Source of the DNA: Clostridium bornimense
Lineage (GTDB): Bacteria; Bacillota; Clostridia; Clostridiales; Clostridiaceae
Assembly: GCF_000577895.1 (NCBI RefSeq)
Contig: NZ_HG917868.1
Coordinates: 434,001 to 498,000 of the forward strand
Reading direction: 5' to 3'
DNA: 64,000 nt
Shown one piece after another: positions 17,886 through 26,879 of this stretch. Every line of letters starts with the position of its first letter. The first letter of the stretch is position 1. The notes beneath the pieces are model-generated. The model was not told the DNA's origin. It did no database searches and was given only the letters and a program-made list of their open reading frames with translations. Position numbers and translations under genes: made by a program.

Positions 17886-19340
17886 ATGTTTCTTTCTAAT
17901 AAAAATTTTAATGACAATGAGCCTATATATATTCAAATTGAAAATTATATAAAAGGAATTATAGATAAGAATTTGCTTGCACAAAACTCAAAGTTACCAG
18001 CTACAAGAGAAATGGCAAAGTTATTAGGTGTAAGTAGAAATTCAGTAATTACGGCATATGAAAATCTTGAGGCAGAAGGAGTTCTATACACTATTAAAGG
18101 CAAAGGAACTTTTATTAGTAGTAGAAATATAGATTCATCAGTTAAGTGGCATGTATCTTGGAAAGATTATATTAATGATTATGCAGTGAAGGCTAGCGAA
18201 TTAGATATAGTAAAAAGTGAGATTCCATGGAGTAAAGATCTTATATCATTTAAAAGTATTTCACCAGAAGGGGAGCTTTTTAATATAGAAGAGATTAAGA
18301 GGGCTTTTTTAAATACAATATCTAAAGAAAATCATAAGATATTAAATTATGGTTATGCAAAAGGATATAAACCACTTATGGAATATATATTGGAATATAC
18401 AAAAAATAAAGGAATAGATGTAACTAATAAAGATATAATAGTAACTAACGGATTTACAGAGGGATTAGATATATTACTGACCTCATGCATCAAAAAAGGA
18501 GATAAGATAATATGTGAAAATCCTACACATAATACAGCAATAAAAATGATGAGAGTTCATGGAGTAGATATTGTTCCTGTAAAAGTAAATGAAGATGGTA
18601 TTGATATAGTAGAGTTAGAAGAAGAATTAAAGAAAGGTGGAGTTAAATTTGGATATTTAATTCCATCTTATCATAATCCAACAGGTATAGTTATTAGTGC
18701 TGAAAAAAGATATTGTGTGTATGAGACTTTCAAAAAGTATAATGTTCCAATAATTGAAGATGGATTTAATGAAGAATTGATGCATAATAGTAGTCATATA
18801 TCTCCTATAGCTGCTCTTGATAAAGATGCAAATGCAGTAATTTATATATCAAGTTTTTCAAAAATATTATTTCCAGGAGTTAGAATAGGATGGATTATAG
18901 CTGATAAAGGATTAATTAATACTTTTGAGAGTGTTAAGAGATGCAAAAATATACATACTTCATTTTTAGATCAGGGAATATTATATGAGTATTTATGTAG
19001 CGGGACTTTTAAAAAAGATATAAAAAAAATTCGACGTATCTACAGAGAAAAATATAATTTTGCTCTTAGATGTGTAAAAGAATATATAAAGCCTTCATTT
19101 ATATGGGGAGAAGGAAGTCTTCATATTTATATAGGTATAGAAAATATAAATTCTAGAGAACTTCTCGCAAAGTGTTATGAAAAAGGAGTTATTTTTATGC
19201 CTGGAGATGTTTTTTCTGTAGATAGTAGTTGTGATAATACTTTAAGATTAGGATTATCTAGATTGTCGTTAGATGAGATAGAAAAAGGTATAAAAGTTAT
19301 AGGAAAATGTGTTGAAGAGTTAAAAAATGGAGATACGTAA
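17886..19340 (+). CDS. MocR-family (GntR/aminotransferase) regulator
   Basis: This 484-residue protein combines an N-terminal GntR winged helix (residues 10-78; LPATREMAKLLGVSRNSVIT is the recognition region) with a full fold-type I aminotransferase domain (about 110-480). SSFSKILFPGVRIGW contains the Lys expected to bind PLP, and SYHNPTG the substrate/cofactor loop. MocR proteins sense PLP or amino acids and regulate nearby genes. It is flanked by ddl (12 bases upstream) and a pyridoxal kinase (downstream with its own promoter), so it could be a DdlR-type activator of ddl (known in Brevibacillus) or a PdxR-type regulator of vitamin B6 genes. The sequence does not decide between them. Confidence 0.92.
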   Translation: MFLSNKNFNDNEPIYIQIENYIKGIIDKNLLAQNSKLPATREMAKLLGVSRNSVITAYENLEAEGVLYTIKGKGTFISSRNIDSSVKWHVSWKDYINDYAVKASELDIVKSEIPWSKDLISFKSISPEGELFNIEEIKRAFLNTISKENHKILNYGYAKGYKPLMEYILEYTKNKGIDVTNKDIIVTNGFTEGLDILLTSCIKKGDKIICENPTHNTAIKMMRVHGVDIVPVKVNEDGIDIVELEEELKKGGVKFGYLIPSYHNPTGIVISAEKRYCVYETFKKYNVPIIEDGFNEELMHNSSHISPIAALDKDANAVIYISSFSKILFPGVRIGWIIADKGLINTFESVKRCKNIHTSFLDQGILYEYLCSGTFKKDIKKIRRIYREKYNFALRCVKEYIKPSFIWGEGSLHIYIGIENINSRELLAKCYEKGVIFMPGDVFSVDSSCDNTLRLGLSRLSLDEIEKGIKVIGKCVEELKNGDT

Positions 19341-19403
19341 TATAAATAAATTAGTTATAGCAACATTTAAACCATTACTTACATTTAAAGGGTAACGGTA
19401 CAA

Positions 19404-19432
19404 TTGATTTAAGCAACAGTTTGGATTATAAT
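19404..19432 (+). promoter_or_regulatory. Promoter of pyridoxal kinase gene
   Basis: TTGATT (19404-19409) and TATAAT (19427-19432) are 17 bases apart, 30 bases before the ATG. The stretch just upstream (19370-19403) is a possible binding region for the MocR protein. Confidence 0.75.
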
Positions 19433-19462
19433 GTAATAATTAGAAATGAGGTGTTTAAAGCT

Positions 19463-20299
19463 ATGACTCTAGAAAAACAAAAGAAGATTGCTATAGTAAA
19501 TGATATGACTGGATTTGGAAGATGTTCTATAGCAGCACAATTACCAATAATATCTGCTATGAAGATTCAATGCTGTCCGTTGCCTACAGCAATTTTATCT
19601 GCACATACAGGTTTTCCTAGTTTCTTCTTTGATGATTATACTTCTAAGATGAAGGAGTATATGAATAATTGGAAAGAGTTAAATATTAATTTCGATGGTA
19701 TAGCTACGGGATTTTTAGGATCAAAAGAACAAATTGATGTAGTTGTTGAGTTTATGGAAAAGTTTAAAGATAATAATACTATAGTAGTTGTTGATCCTGT
19801 AATGGGTGATTATGGAGAGTTATATGCAACGTATACTAAAGAGATGTGTAATGAAATGAAAAAATTACTAAAGTATGCAGATATAATAACTCCTAATCTG
19901 ACAGAAGCTTGTAGACTTATAGACATAGAGTATCCAAAGAAACAATTAAACGAAGAAGAGTTGGAAAATATAGCTAAAACTCTTTGTGAAATGGGACCTA
20001 AAAAGGTTGTAATAACAGGACTTCAATATGATGGAGAAATACAAAACTTTATTTATGAAAAAGAAAATGGATATAATATTATTAATGTAAAGAAAATAGG
20101 TGAAGATAGATCTGGTACAGGAGATGTTTTTACAGCAATTATAATAGCTAGTGTTGTAAGGGGAATTTCACTAGTAAAAGCAGTAGAAAAAGCAACAAAA
20201 TTTATAAGTAAAACTATTAAATATACAGCGGAGTTAAACACTCCAGTTACTGATGGACTATGCTTTGAAGAATATTTAACAGAATTAAAAGAATCTTAG
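19463..20299 (+). CDS. Pyridoxal/pyridoxamine kinase
   Basis: This 278-residue ribokinase-fold enzyme phosphorylates B6 vitamers to PLP precursors. Features are the N-terminal IAIVNDMTGFGRCSIAAQLP, the CPLPTAILSAHTGFP segment of PdxY/PdxK proteins, VVDPVMGDYGELY (about 122-134) and the anion-hole GEDRSGTGDVFTAII, whose Asp in GTGD is the catalytic base. The open frame extends to a TTG at 19421, but ATG 19463 has GAGGTG 9 bases upstream and gives the family N-terminus. It follows the MocR gene and is followed after 10 bases by a radical SAM gene. Confidence 0.92.
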   Translation: MTLEKQKKIAIVNDMTGFGRCSIAAQLPIISAMKIQCCPLPTAILSAHTGFPSFFFDDYTSKMKEYMNNWKELNINFDGIATGFLGSKEQIDVVVEFMEKFKDNNTIVVVDPVMGDYGELYATYTKEMCNEMKKLLKYADIITPNLTEACRLIDIEYPKKQLNEEELENIAKTLCEMGPKKVVITGLQYDGEIQNFIYEKENGYNIINVKKIGEDRSGTGDVFTAIIIASVVRGISLVKAVEKATKFISKTIKYTAELNTPVTDGLCFEEYLTELKES

Positions 20300-20309
20300 G
20301 GGGATATAT

Positions 20310-20951
20310 ATGGTTATATTATATACAGCTAAAAATGGAGAATATACAAGCCTTCAAGGGCAAAGTAATATTAAAGATAATGTTTATGTTAATTTAACTA
20401 ATCGTTGTCCAGCAGCATGTACTTTTTGTTTGAGGAATACAAAGGAAATGGCAGAGTCAAATAGTTTATGGTTAAAGAGAGAACCTACAAGAGAAGAAAT
20501 TATATCAGAATTTGATAAATATGATTTAAGTAAATGTAATGAAATTATTTTTTGTGGTTTTGGTGAACCTATGGAAAGAGTTTATGATATAGTTGAAATT
20601 GCTTCATATATAAAGAGAAAATACAAAGATATGCATATTCGAATAAATACTAATGGATTAGCTAATTTAATTCATGAAAAAGATATTACACCATTACTTA
20701 AAGGGTCCATAGATACAGTTTCAATAAGCTTAAATGCATCTAATGCTGAAGAGTATTATAAAATAACTCGTAATAAGTTTGGTATAAAATCTTATGATGA
20801 GATGTTAAAGTTTGCAGTAGAATGTAAAAAATATGTACCTAATGTTGTAATGACCGTAGTTGATTGTATTGGTGAAGAAGAGATAGAATCATGTAGAAGA
20901 GTATGTAATGAAATAGGATTACCATTAAGGGTACGTCCATTTGAAGAATAG
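20310..20951 (+). CDS. Radical SAM protein, TatD-associated type
   Basis: This 213-residue protein has the radical SAM cluster motif in NRCPAACTFCLRN (CxxxCxxC, residues about 33-40), then GFGEPMERVYD (SAM-binding GGE-like motif) and INTNGLANL. There is no auxiliary cluster domain and the barrel is short. It matches the small group that is usually fused or adjacent to TatD nucleases; no tatD is next to it here. The reaction is unknown. The ATG follows AGGGGGATAT 10 bases after the kinase stop, so the two are probably one transcript. Confidence 0.8.
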   Translation: MVILYTAKNGEYTSLQGQSNIKDNVYVNLTNRCPAACTFCLRNTKEMAESNSLWLKREPTREEIISEFDKYDLSKCNEIIFCGFGEPMERVYDIVEIASYIKRKYKDMHIRINTNGLANLIHEKDITPLLKGSIDTVSISLNASNAEEYYKITRNKFGIKSYDEMLKFAVECKKYVPNVVMTVVDCIGEEEIESCRRVCNEIGLPLRVRPFEE

Positions 20952-20960
20952 TAAAATCTT

Positions 20961-21008
20961 AAAAAGCTGTTACGTAAGACTGAAGTATATTATGTAACAG
21001 CTTTTTAA
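20961..21008 (+). terminator. Intrinsic terminator
   Basis: AAAAAGCTGTTAC pairs with GTAACAGCTTTTT; a T-rich tail follows. Confidence 0.9.
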
Positions 21009-21091
21009 TTTTATTTAAAAATAAAGAAAAATGTATATCTATTTAATACAGTTTTCATACTAACATTGTATAGAAAGGTAGGAGAGTTAAA

Positions 21092-21823
21092 ATGAAAAAA
21101 TTAGTTTTAATTAGGCATGGTGAAAGTCTTTGGAATTTAGAAAATAAGTTTACTGGATGGACAGATGTAGATTTATCAGAAAATGGACTTAGGGAAGCTA
21201 GGATGGCAGGTAAGATACTTAAGGAGAATGGATTTCAGTTTGATATAGCATATACATCTGTTTTAAAAAGAGCTATAAGAACATTGTGGATAGTATTACA
21301 TGAGATGGATTTAATGTGGATACCGGTATACAAGTCTTGGAAGCTTAATGAGAGACATTATGGAGCTTTACAAGGGCTAAATAAGGAAAAGACTATAGAG
21401 AAGTATGGGGAAGAACAAGTTCATAAGTGGAGAAGATTTGTAGATGTAAGACCACCAGAGCTAACAAAGGACGATCCAAGATATCCGGGACATGAGTTTA
21501 AGTATCATGATTTAAATGAAAGTGATTTGCCCCTTACTGAAAATTTAGCTGATACAGAAAAAAGAGTTTTACAAGAGTGGAATGAAAATATAGTGCCGAA
21601 TTTAAAGAATAATAAAAGAATTATTATTTCAGCACATGGTAATACATTAAGAGCTTTAGTACGGTATTTAGATAATATATCTAGTGATGGAATTGCAGAT
21701 TTAAATATACCTACAGGTACACCTTTGGTATATGAATTAGATGATGATTTGAAACCTATAAGGAGCTATTATTTATCTTTAGATGGAAAATTATCAAAAG
21801 ATGTGATGCCTAAGCATATATAA
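21092..21823 (+). CDS. gpmA: 2,3-bisphosphoglycerate-dependent phosphoglycerate mutase
   Basis: This 243-residue glycolytic enzyme interconverts 3- and 2-phosphoglycerate. [18 protein letters not shown] carries the phospho-accepting His; [14 protein letters not shown] and [14 protein letters not shown] (second catalytic His) are family hallmarks. The length matches GpmA of about 250 residues. Most clostridia also carry a cofactor-independent mutase; it is not in this window. Start ATG follows GGTAGGAG. It is monocistronic, between two strong terminators. Confidence 0.96.
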   Translation: MKKLVLIRHGESLWNLENKFTGWTDVDLSENGLREARMAGKILKENGFQFDIAYTSVLKRAIRTLWIVLHEMDLMWIPVYKSWKLNERHYGALQGLNKEKTIEKYGEEQVHKWRRFVDVRPPELTKDDPRYPGHEFKYHDLNESDLPLTENLADTEKRVLQEWNENIVPNLKNNKRIIISAHGNTLRALVRYLDNISSDGIADLNIPTGTPLVYELDDDLKPIRSYYLSLDGKLSKDVMPKHI

Positions 21824-21827
21824 ATTT

Positions 21828-21867
21828 AATAGGGATATTGCAGGAATTTAACTGCAATATCCCTATT
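21828..21867 (+). terminator. Intrinsic terminator of gpmA
   Basis: AATAGGGATATTGCAG pairs perfectly with CTGCAATATCCCTATT around an 8-base loop; the tail is GAATTTTA. Confidence 0.85.
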
Positions 21868-21901
21868 GAATTTTAGTTTTATGGCAAAAACAAACAAAAT
21901 G

Positions 21902-21930
21902 TTGAAAAATTCGTCAAAATACCTTATAAT
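21902..21930 (+). promoter_or_regulatory. Promoter of first CAP gene
   Basis: TTGAAA (21902-21907) and TATAAT (21925-21930) with 17-base spacing, 40 bases before the ATG. Confidence 0.8.
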
Positions 21931-21969
21931 TGTATATATTTACAAAATACGACCTTATGAGGTGAAAAT

Positions 21970-22929
21970 ATGAAAGATAAGAATAAGATTAACACAACTA
22001 AAGAAAATACTAAAATGGATATAGATGATACTATTGAACTTTCTATAACAGGAGTATTGGATGAAATTGAAAGAGTTAATAAAGAAGAATTTGAAGAAAG
22101 TGATAATATAGAATTTAGAGAAAAAGAGATAAAATCTTCTAAGAGAACTAAAAAGATATTAGTAGCTGTTGTGGCGTTTATAGTTATTATATCCTCTAGC
22201 GCAATGGCAATAGCGGTATTAGGTAAAAATAAAGCAGAAGCTAAAAATAAGAAGGATAATAAAATAGTTAGTAAGGTAGATAAAAATGAAAAGGAAACTA
22301 CTGATGTTGAAGAAAAAGATGAAGAAGATCCTAAGGTTGAAGAAGAAACAAAAGAGTCAGAGGTTACAGAAGATAAAGTTGAAGACAATAACGAAACAGA
22401 AGAAAAGAATGATACAGTAATAGAAAGTAAAGTACAGGAGGTAAAAAAGACAGAAGTTAGTAACACTGCTACAAAGGCTGTGGAAACAGAGAAAGTGAAT
22501 ACTACTGTGATGCCAGAAGGAGAAAACTTTTTATCAGAAGTAGAAAATATAGTGTATCAAAAAATTAATGAAGAAAGAAGTAAAGCTGGAATTCAAAATT
22601 TAACTAATAGTGAAAGAATAAAAAAATATGCAAGAGTAAAAGTTAAAGATATGGCAGATAATGGATACTTGGCTAGTAAGGATTTAAATGGAAACTTAAT
22701 TACCGTATATATGAGGAATGATGGTATAACTTATGGTAGCTGGGGTGAAAATATAGGTTATGTTACATATGATTCAGATCCAACAGCTTTAGCAGAAAAA
22801 TTTATAGGTAATTTTATGAACTCAACTAGTAATAAAGATAAAATTTTATCTACTACTTATTCAGAAGTTGGGATAGGAATATATAAGTCAGGGGATAGAG
22901 TTTATATCGCTCAAGAATTTATAAGATAA
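21970..22929 (+). CDS. Membrane-anchored CAP-domain protein 1 (degenerate site)
   Basis: This 319-residue protein has a cytoplasmic N-terminus of about 60 charged residues, one membrane helix (63-84), an acidic Glu/Lys/Thr linker (85-185) and a C-terminal CAP/SCP domain (about 190-319, EVENIVYQKINEERSKAG). WGENIGY and VGIGIYKSGDRVYIAQEF are typical of bacterial CAP proteins. Both conserved His are lost: the FxH-x-DPEG position reads YLASKDLNG, and the GHRxNIL position reads SNKDKIL. A cytoplasmic N-terminal domain is unusual for this family. It would display a CAP domain outside the membrane. It is the first of three tandem paralogues. Confidence 0.85.
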   Translation: MKDKNKINTTKENTKMDIDDTIELSITGVLDEIERVNKEEFEESDNIEFREKEIKSSKRTKKILVAVVAFIVIISSSAMAIAVLGKNKAEAKNKKDNKIVSKVDKNEKETTDVEEKDEEDPKVEEETKESEVTEDKVEDNNETEEKNDTVIESKVQEVKKTEVSNTATKAVETEKVNTTVMPEGENFLSEVENIVYQKINEERSKAGIQNLTNSERIKKYARVKVKDMADNGYLASKDLNGNLITVYMRNDGITYGSWGENIGYVTYDSDPTALAEKFIGNFMNSTSNKDKILSTTYSEVGIGIYKSGDRVYIAQEFIR

Positions 22930-23085
22930 AATATAATGAAACTTTATAAAAATATAAAAAATTACAATGAATTGTATAAAAACAGGAAAAATTTAATATA
23001 ATAACTACTTTATAAAATAAATTACTGTAGTATAATAGTATATATAATAAATTTGTACATAAATAAGGCTTTGAATGGTGAAAAT

Positions 23086-23937
23086 ATGAAAAAAATAATT
23101 ACTACAGTGTTATTTGCATTATCAATTTCTATAATAGTATCGGTATCTTTAGGTATATTATCTGGCATTACATACTTTTCTGAAGAAGAAATTGCTGTTG
23201 AACCTATAGAAAGTAAACAAGATATAGTAGCATTATTAGTAGAGGAATATAATGAAAATTCTAAGTTCTATAATAAAAAAGATATAGAAGAAAAGAATGA
23301 CAATGAAATAGAGGAAACTAATATAAATACTGCAGAAGATAAATCAGATATACAAAAAGAAAGTAATACAGCTGATAGTGATGAAGAAAAAAAAGATAGC
23401 AATGAAAATGTACAAGCTGTTATTGCAGAAGCGAATAATAAAGCATCCAATGAAAATGAGAATGTAAATACTCCTACAGTTACTGTAGAAGAAAATACCG
23501 TAACTGAAGTTTCTCAAGAGCCAATTAGTAATAATTTTTTTGCAAATATAGAAGGTATTATTTTGCAAAGGGTAAATGAAGAAAGAGCTAAAGAAGGGCT
23601 TACTGCTTTAACATATAGTAGTACAATGAGAAAATATGCTAGAATAAAATCTATGGATATGGGTGAGAGAGGATATTTTGAGCATAGGGACCCTGAAGGG
23701 CGTTTAATGAGTGATATAATTAAGAAAGATGGAATTAAATATAAAGCTTGGGGAGAAAATATAGCATATATAGGTGGAATGACAGATGAAACTGCTATAG
23801 CTGAAAGGTTTGTGAATAATTGGATGAACTCTTCAAGTCATAGAGCTAACATATTATGTGATAGATTCTCAGAAATTGGTATAGGTGTATATAAAATAGG
23901 AAATAGATTTTATGCTACACAAGAATTTTTTAATTAA
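23086..23937 (+). CDS. CAP-domain protein 2, membrane-anchored
   Basis: This 283-residue protein opens with a hydrophobic segment (residues 2-30, no clear cleavage site) acting as signal or anchor, then a Glu/Asn/Lys-rich low-complexity linker to about 155, then the CAP domain (NIEGIILQRVNEERAKEGL onward). The site His are present in YFEHRDPEGR and SSHRANIL, with WGENIAYIGG. The open frame reaches back to a TTG at 23053, but ATG 23086 (after GGTGA) begins the signal-like MKKIITTVLFALSISIIV and is preferred. It is more like paralogue 3 than paralogue 1. Bacterial CAP proteins of this type have been linked to spores and surfaces, with no settled activity. Confidence 0.85.
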   Translation: MKKIITTVLFALSISIIVSVSLGILSGITYFSEEEIAVEPIESKQDIVALLVEEYNENSKFYNKKDIEEKNDNEIEETNINTAEDKSDIQKESNTADSDEEKKDSNENVQAVIAEANNKASNENENVNTPTVTVEENTVTEVSQEPISNNFFANIEGIILQRVNEERAKEGLTALTYSSTMRKYARIKSMDMGERGYFEHRDPEGRLMSDIIKKDGIKYKAWGENIAYIGGMTDETAIAERFVNNWMNSSSHRANILCDRFSEIGIGVYKIGNRFYATQEFFN

Positions 23938-23983
23938 ATATACTAGTAATTATAGCCAATGAATAAAATGGAATAGTTCCTGT

Positions 23984-24018
23984 AAAGCAAGTGATAGCCT
24001 AAATATCACTTGCTTTAT
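23984..24018 (+). terminator. Intrinsic terminator
   Basis: AAAGCAAGTGATA pairs with TATCACTTGCTTT, followed by ATTTTATT. Confidence 0.9.
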
Positions 24019-24081
24019 TTTATTGCAATAAAAGTAAAAAAAATCATATGAGGGAATAAGTAACCTATGGTGGAAATAATG

Positions 24082-24110
24082 TTGACTAAGATAATTGGAC
24101 AATCTATGTT
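24082..24110 (+). promoter_or_regulatory. Candidate promoter of third CAP gene
   Basis: TTGACT (24082-24087) and TATGTT (24105-24110) with 17-base spacing, leaving a leader of about 100 bases in which I recognise no structured RNA. Confidence 0.55.
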
Positions 24111-24213
24111 ATAACTTTAAGTGACGGCGTTAGGAAAAGTAAAAAGTACTTTAACTAATAAGATATTGGATTTATTTATAAGGAATCCGAAAAAATAAAA
24201 AGGAGTGGTACAG

Positions 24214-25110
24214 ATGAAAAATAAACTAATTGCCATAATATTAACAACTGCTGTTATAGGGGGAGTAGGAAGTACAGCTTATGCTGCTGAAATAAGTTCA
24301 AATAATACTTCCAATGTAGTAGTAAGTAAATCAAAAAGTAATTGTAGTTACAAGAAAAAACATGATAGGTTATCTAAGAAAAAACATCCATTTCATCATT
24401 TAGGATGCAATAACAAACCTACTAATTGTCCTGGTAATGGAGATATAGATGAAGTAATTCCACCAACAACGGAAGATACACCATCAATAGATGAAGTAAT
24501 TCCACCAATAACGGAAGATACACCATCAATAGATGAAGTAATTCCACCAACAACGGAAGATACACCATCAATAGATGAAGTAATTCCACCAACAACGGAA
24601 GATACACCATCAATAGATGAAGTGGTTCCACCGACAACAGGAGATACACCATCAATAGATGAGGTAGTTCCACCAACAACAGAGGAAACGCCAAGTGTTA
24701 ATGACAAATTTATGGCACAAGTGGAACAAAAAATATATGAAAAAATAAATGAAGAGAGATCAAAAGCAGGAGTTGCGACTTTATCATATAATAGCACTAT
24801 GGAGAAATATGCAAGAATAAAATCTCAAGATATGGGAGACAGAGGATATTTTGACCATGTAGATCCAGAAGGAAATCTTATAACTGTAAAAATGCAACAA
24901 GATGGTGTAAGATATAATGCTTGGGGAGAAAATATTGCATATATAGGCGGAGTATCTGATGCAGATGCTTTAGCAACACAATTTATGAATAATTGGATGA
25001 ACTCACAAGGACATAGAGAAAATATTCTATCAACTAACTTTACATCAGTTGGAGTTGGAGTTTATAAGTCAGGAAATAGAGTTTATGCAACACAAGAATT
25101 TTATAGATAA
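24214..25110 (+). CDS. Secreted CAP-domain protein 3 with Pro-rich repeats
   Basis: This 298-residue protein begins with a clear signal peptide (MKNKLIAIILTTAVIGGVGS, cleavage probably after TAYA), a Lys/His-rich basic stretch (about 35-65), six 14-residue repeats of the type IDEVIPPTTEDTPS (about 78-161) and a C-terminal CAP domain (about 165-298). The domain keeps both His (YFDHVDPEGN, GHRENIL) and WGENIAYIGG. A GTG at 24205 is in frame, but ATG 24214 stands 9 bases from AAGGAG. The repeats look like a wall-spanning spacer. No sortase motif is present, so it is released or held by the basic segment. Confidence 0.88.
   Translation: MKNKLIAIILTTAVIGGVGSTAYAAEISSNNTSNVVVSKSKSNCSYKKKHDRLSKKKHPFHHLGCNNKPTNCPGNGDIDEVIPPTTEDTPSIDEVIPPITEDTPSIDEVIPPTTEDTPSIDEVIPPTTEDTPSIDEVVPPTTGDTPSIDEVVPPTTEETPSVNDKFMAQVEQKIYEKINEERSKAGVATLSYNSTMEKYARIKSQDMGDRGYFDHVDPEGNLITVKMQQDGVRYNAWGENIAYIGGVSDADALATQFMNNWMNSQGHRENILSTNFTSVGVGVYKSGNRVYATQEFYR
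24445..24696 (+). repeat. Six 42-base in-frame tandem repeats
   Basis: Units start at 24445, 24487, 24529, 24571, 24613 and 24655. Units 1-4 are nearly identical (unit 2 has one Thr-to-Ile change); units 5 and 6 are diverged. The pattern is that of an array that grows and shrinks by slippage or recombination. Confidence 0.95.
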
Positions 25111-25143
25111 AAAATAGTACAAGCTATTAAAAAAGCTCAATAA

Positions 25144-25206
25144 AATAATTAAAGGACCGTCGGAGTTACAATTTGATGTTGTAATCGATGGTCCTTTTTA
25201 ATTATT
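25144..25206. terminator. Bidirectional terminator between CAP3 and uppP
   Basis: AATAATTAAAGGACC pairs with GGTCCTTTTTAATTATT and inner TTACAA with TTGTAA. The uppP stop codon lies inside the right arm. Confidence 0.9.
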
Positions 25207-26020
25207 TAATAACAAAGAAATATAGAAGTACTAATATACCTAATATTATTCTATAGTATCCAAATACTTTGAAATCATGTTTCTTTATGTAATCCATAAG
25301 GAACTTAATAGCAAAGATTGATACTAAAAATGCAACTACTGATCCAGTTAATAATACTATCCATTCAAAAGATGAAAAAGCAAAACCAGCTTTAAGTAGT
25401 TTTAGGGCACTAGCACCTAACATTGTTGGAACAGCTAAGAAAAATGAAAATTCAGCTGCTACAAATCTTGAAGTACCTAAAAGAACAGCACCTATAATTG
25501 TTGCACCAGATCTTGATGTTCCTGGAATTAGTGCCAATATTTGAAACATACCTATAAAAATAGCAGTTTTATAAGTTAATTCTGAGAAGCTATTTATTGC
25601 AGGTTTTTTATTTCTATTTTCGATAAATATAAATAATATACCATATATAATAAGAGTTATTGAAACTACAGTAGGATTAAAAAATACTTCTTCAATTTTA
25701 TCATCGAATAAGACACCAATTATTCCTGATGGCGCTACTGCTACAATGACCTTAAGCCATAAACTAATAGTATCATTTCTTTCAGTTACACTTTTTGATG
25801 GTGAAAAAGGATTAAGTTTATTAAAATATAGAACTAATACTGCCAGTATTGAACCAAATTGTATAACTACAAGAAATGTACTTACAAATGTAGAGCTAAA
25901 ATTTAATTTAATAAATTCATCTACTAATATCATATGACCAGTACTGCTTACTGGTAGCCATTCTGTAATTCCTTGAACTATTCCAAGAATAATGGCTTTA
26001 AAAATTTCTAAAAAGTCCAT
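25202..26020 (-). CDS. uppP: Undecaprenyl-diphosphatase
   Basis: This 272-residue membrane enzyme (BacA type) dephosphorylates undecaprenyl diphosphate to recycle the cell-wall lipid carrier; overproduction gives bacitracin resistance. Signature motifs are [20 protein letters not shown] near the N-terminus (containing the conserved ExxP and SSTGH) and [17 protein letters not shown] (about 163-179). About eight membrane segments and the length fit the family. It is monocistronic. The PAP2 enzyme encoded divergently may act on the same class of lipids. Confidence 0.96.
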   Translation of the reverse strand: MDFLEIFKAIILGIVQGITEWLPVSSTGHMILVDEFIKLNFSSTFVSTFLVVIQFGSILAVLVLYFNKLNPFSPSKSVTERNDTISLWLKVIVAVAPSGIIGVLFDDKIEEVFFNPTVVSITLIIYGILFIFIENRNKKPAINSFSELTYKTAIFIGMFQILALIPGTSRSGATIIGAVLLGTSRFVAAEFSFFLAVPTMLGASALKLLKAGFAFSSFEWIVLLTGSVVAFLVSIFAIKFLMDYIKKHDFKVFGYYRIILGILVLLYFFVIK

Positions 26021-26325
26021 TTAATTTACCCCCGATAAATTTTCTATATTTCTATCACTATTATTATAAAGGTAGTTATAGAAAATTTAAATGAAAATGT
26101 TGAGATTTGTAATGAAAATAATAAATTTTTAATAATTTTACATAATGTATAATGGAATTTAAAACTAATAAAAAAGTATTAAAAACTATAATATATTAGA
26201 TACAAATTAGGAAAGAAAAGGTATAATAATAAAAAGAAAGTATATTATATTTTTTATGACTGATTATAGTATAATAATTAATTATAAAGTTTATTTTTAT
26301 TGATGTTATGAAAGTGAGGGATATA
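26021..26325. other. Divergent promoter region between uppP and PAP2 genes
   Basis: About 300 bases, extremely AT-rich, with no gene. A TATAAT at 26270-26275 is a possible -10 for the rightward gene, without a recognisable -35. I see nothing else I can support. Confidence 0.4.
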
Positions 26326-26856
26326 ATGGATATAGTACATAATATTGATGACAACGTTTTAAATTTTATACAAGAGCATTTTAAAAGTTCATTCATGGAT
26401 ACTATTATGCCAGTAATAACTTCTTTAGGAAATAGCGGAATAGTGTGGATATTAATATCTGTTGTATTAATAGCTATGAAGAGATATAGAAAGTATGGTT
26501 ATATGTTAGCTTTGGCACTAATCATTACTTTGGTTGTTGGAAATCTAACGTTGAAACCTTTGATAGCGAGGACACGTCCTTTTGATGCTAATGATTTAAA
26601 GAACATTTTATTGATAGAGGCTCCGACAGATTACTCATTTCCATCGGGACATACTATGAGTTCCTTTGCGGCGGCAGTAGTATTAATTTATATGGATAAG
26701 AAGGTTGGAATAATTGCTATGATACTAGCAGTATTAATAGCTTTTTCAAGACTTTATTTATATGTACATTATCCATCGGATGTTTTTGTAGGAATGATTT
26801 TAGGTATTTTATCAGCAATTATATCTATAAAATTGTTGTCTAAAATAAAAGTTTAA
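26326..26856 (+). CDS. PAP2-family membrane phosphatase
   Basis: This 176-residue protein has five to six membrane segments and the three phosphatase signatures: KPLIARTRP (motif 1), FPSGHTMS (motif 2, catalytic His) and SRLYLYVHYPSDV (motif 3). It would remove phosphate from undecaprenyl pyrophosphate, phosphatidate or related lipids at the outer face of the membrane. The open frame begins at ATG 26308, but ATG 26326 has GTGAGGG 5 bases upstream and is preferred. The next gene follows after 23 bases, perhaps in one transcript. Confidence 0.9.
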   Translation: MDIVHNIDDNVLNFIQEHFKSSFMDTIMPVITSLGNSGIVWILISVVLIAMKRYRKYGYMLALALIITLVVGNLTLKPLIARTRPFDANDLKNILLIEAPTDYSFPSGHTMSSFAAAVVLIYMDKKVGIIAMILAVLIAFSRLYLYVHYPSDVFVGMILGILSAIISIKLLSKIKV

Positions 26857-26879
26857 TTTACATTAAGGGGGTTATATAT

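Noticed and set aside
21924-22466. 180-residue minus-strand Ser-rich frame
   Set aside because: It is the complement of the Glu/Lys-rich linker of CAP protein 1, which has promoter, start and domain support.
24396-24797. Minus-strand repetitive frames opposite the CAP protein repeats
   Set aside because: They are mirror images of the 42-base coding repeat; the plus-strand frame has a signal peptide, ribosome binding site and a CAP domain.
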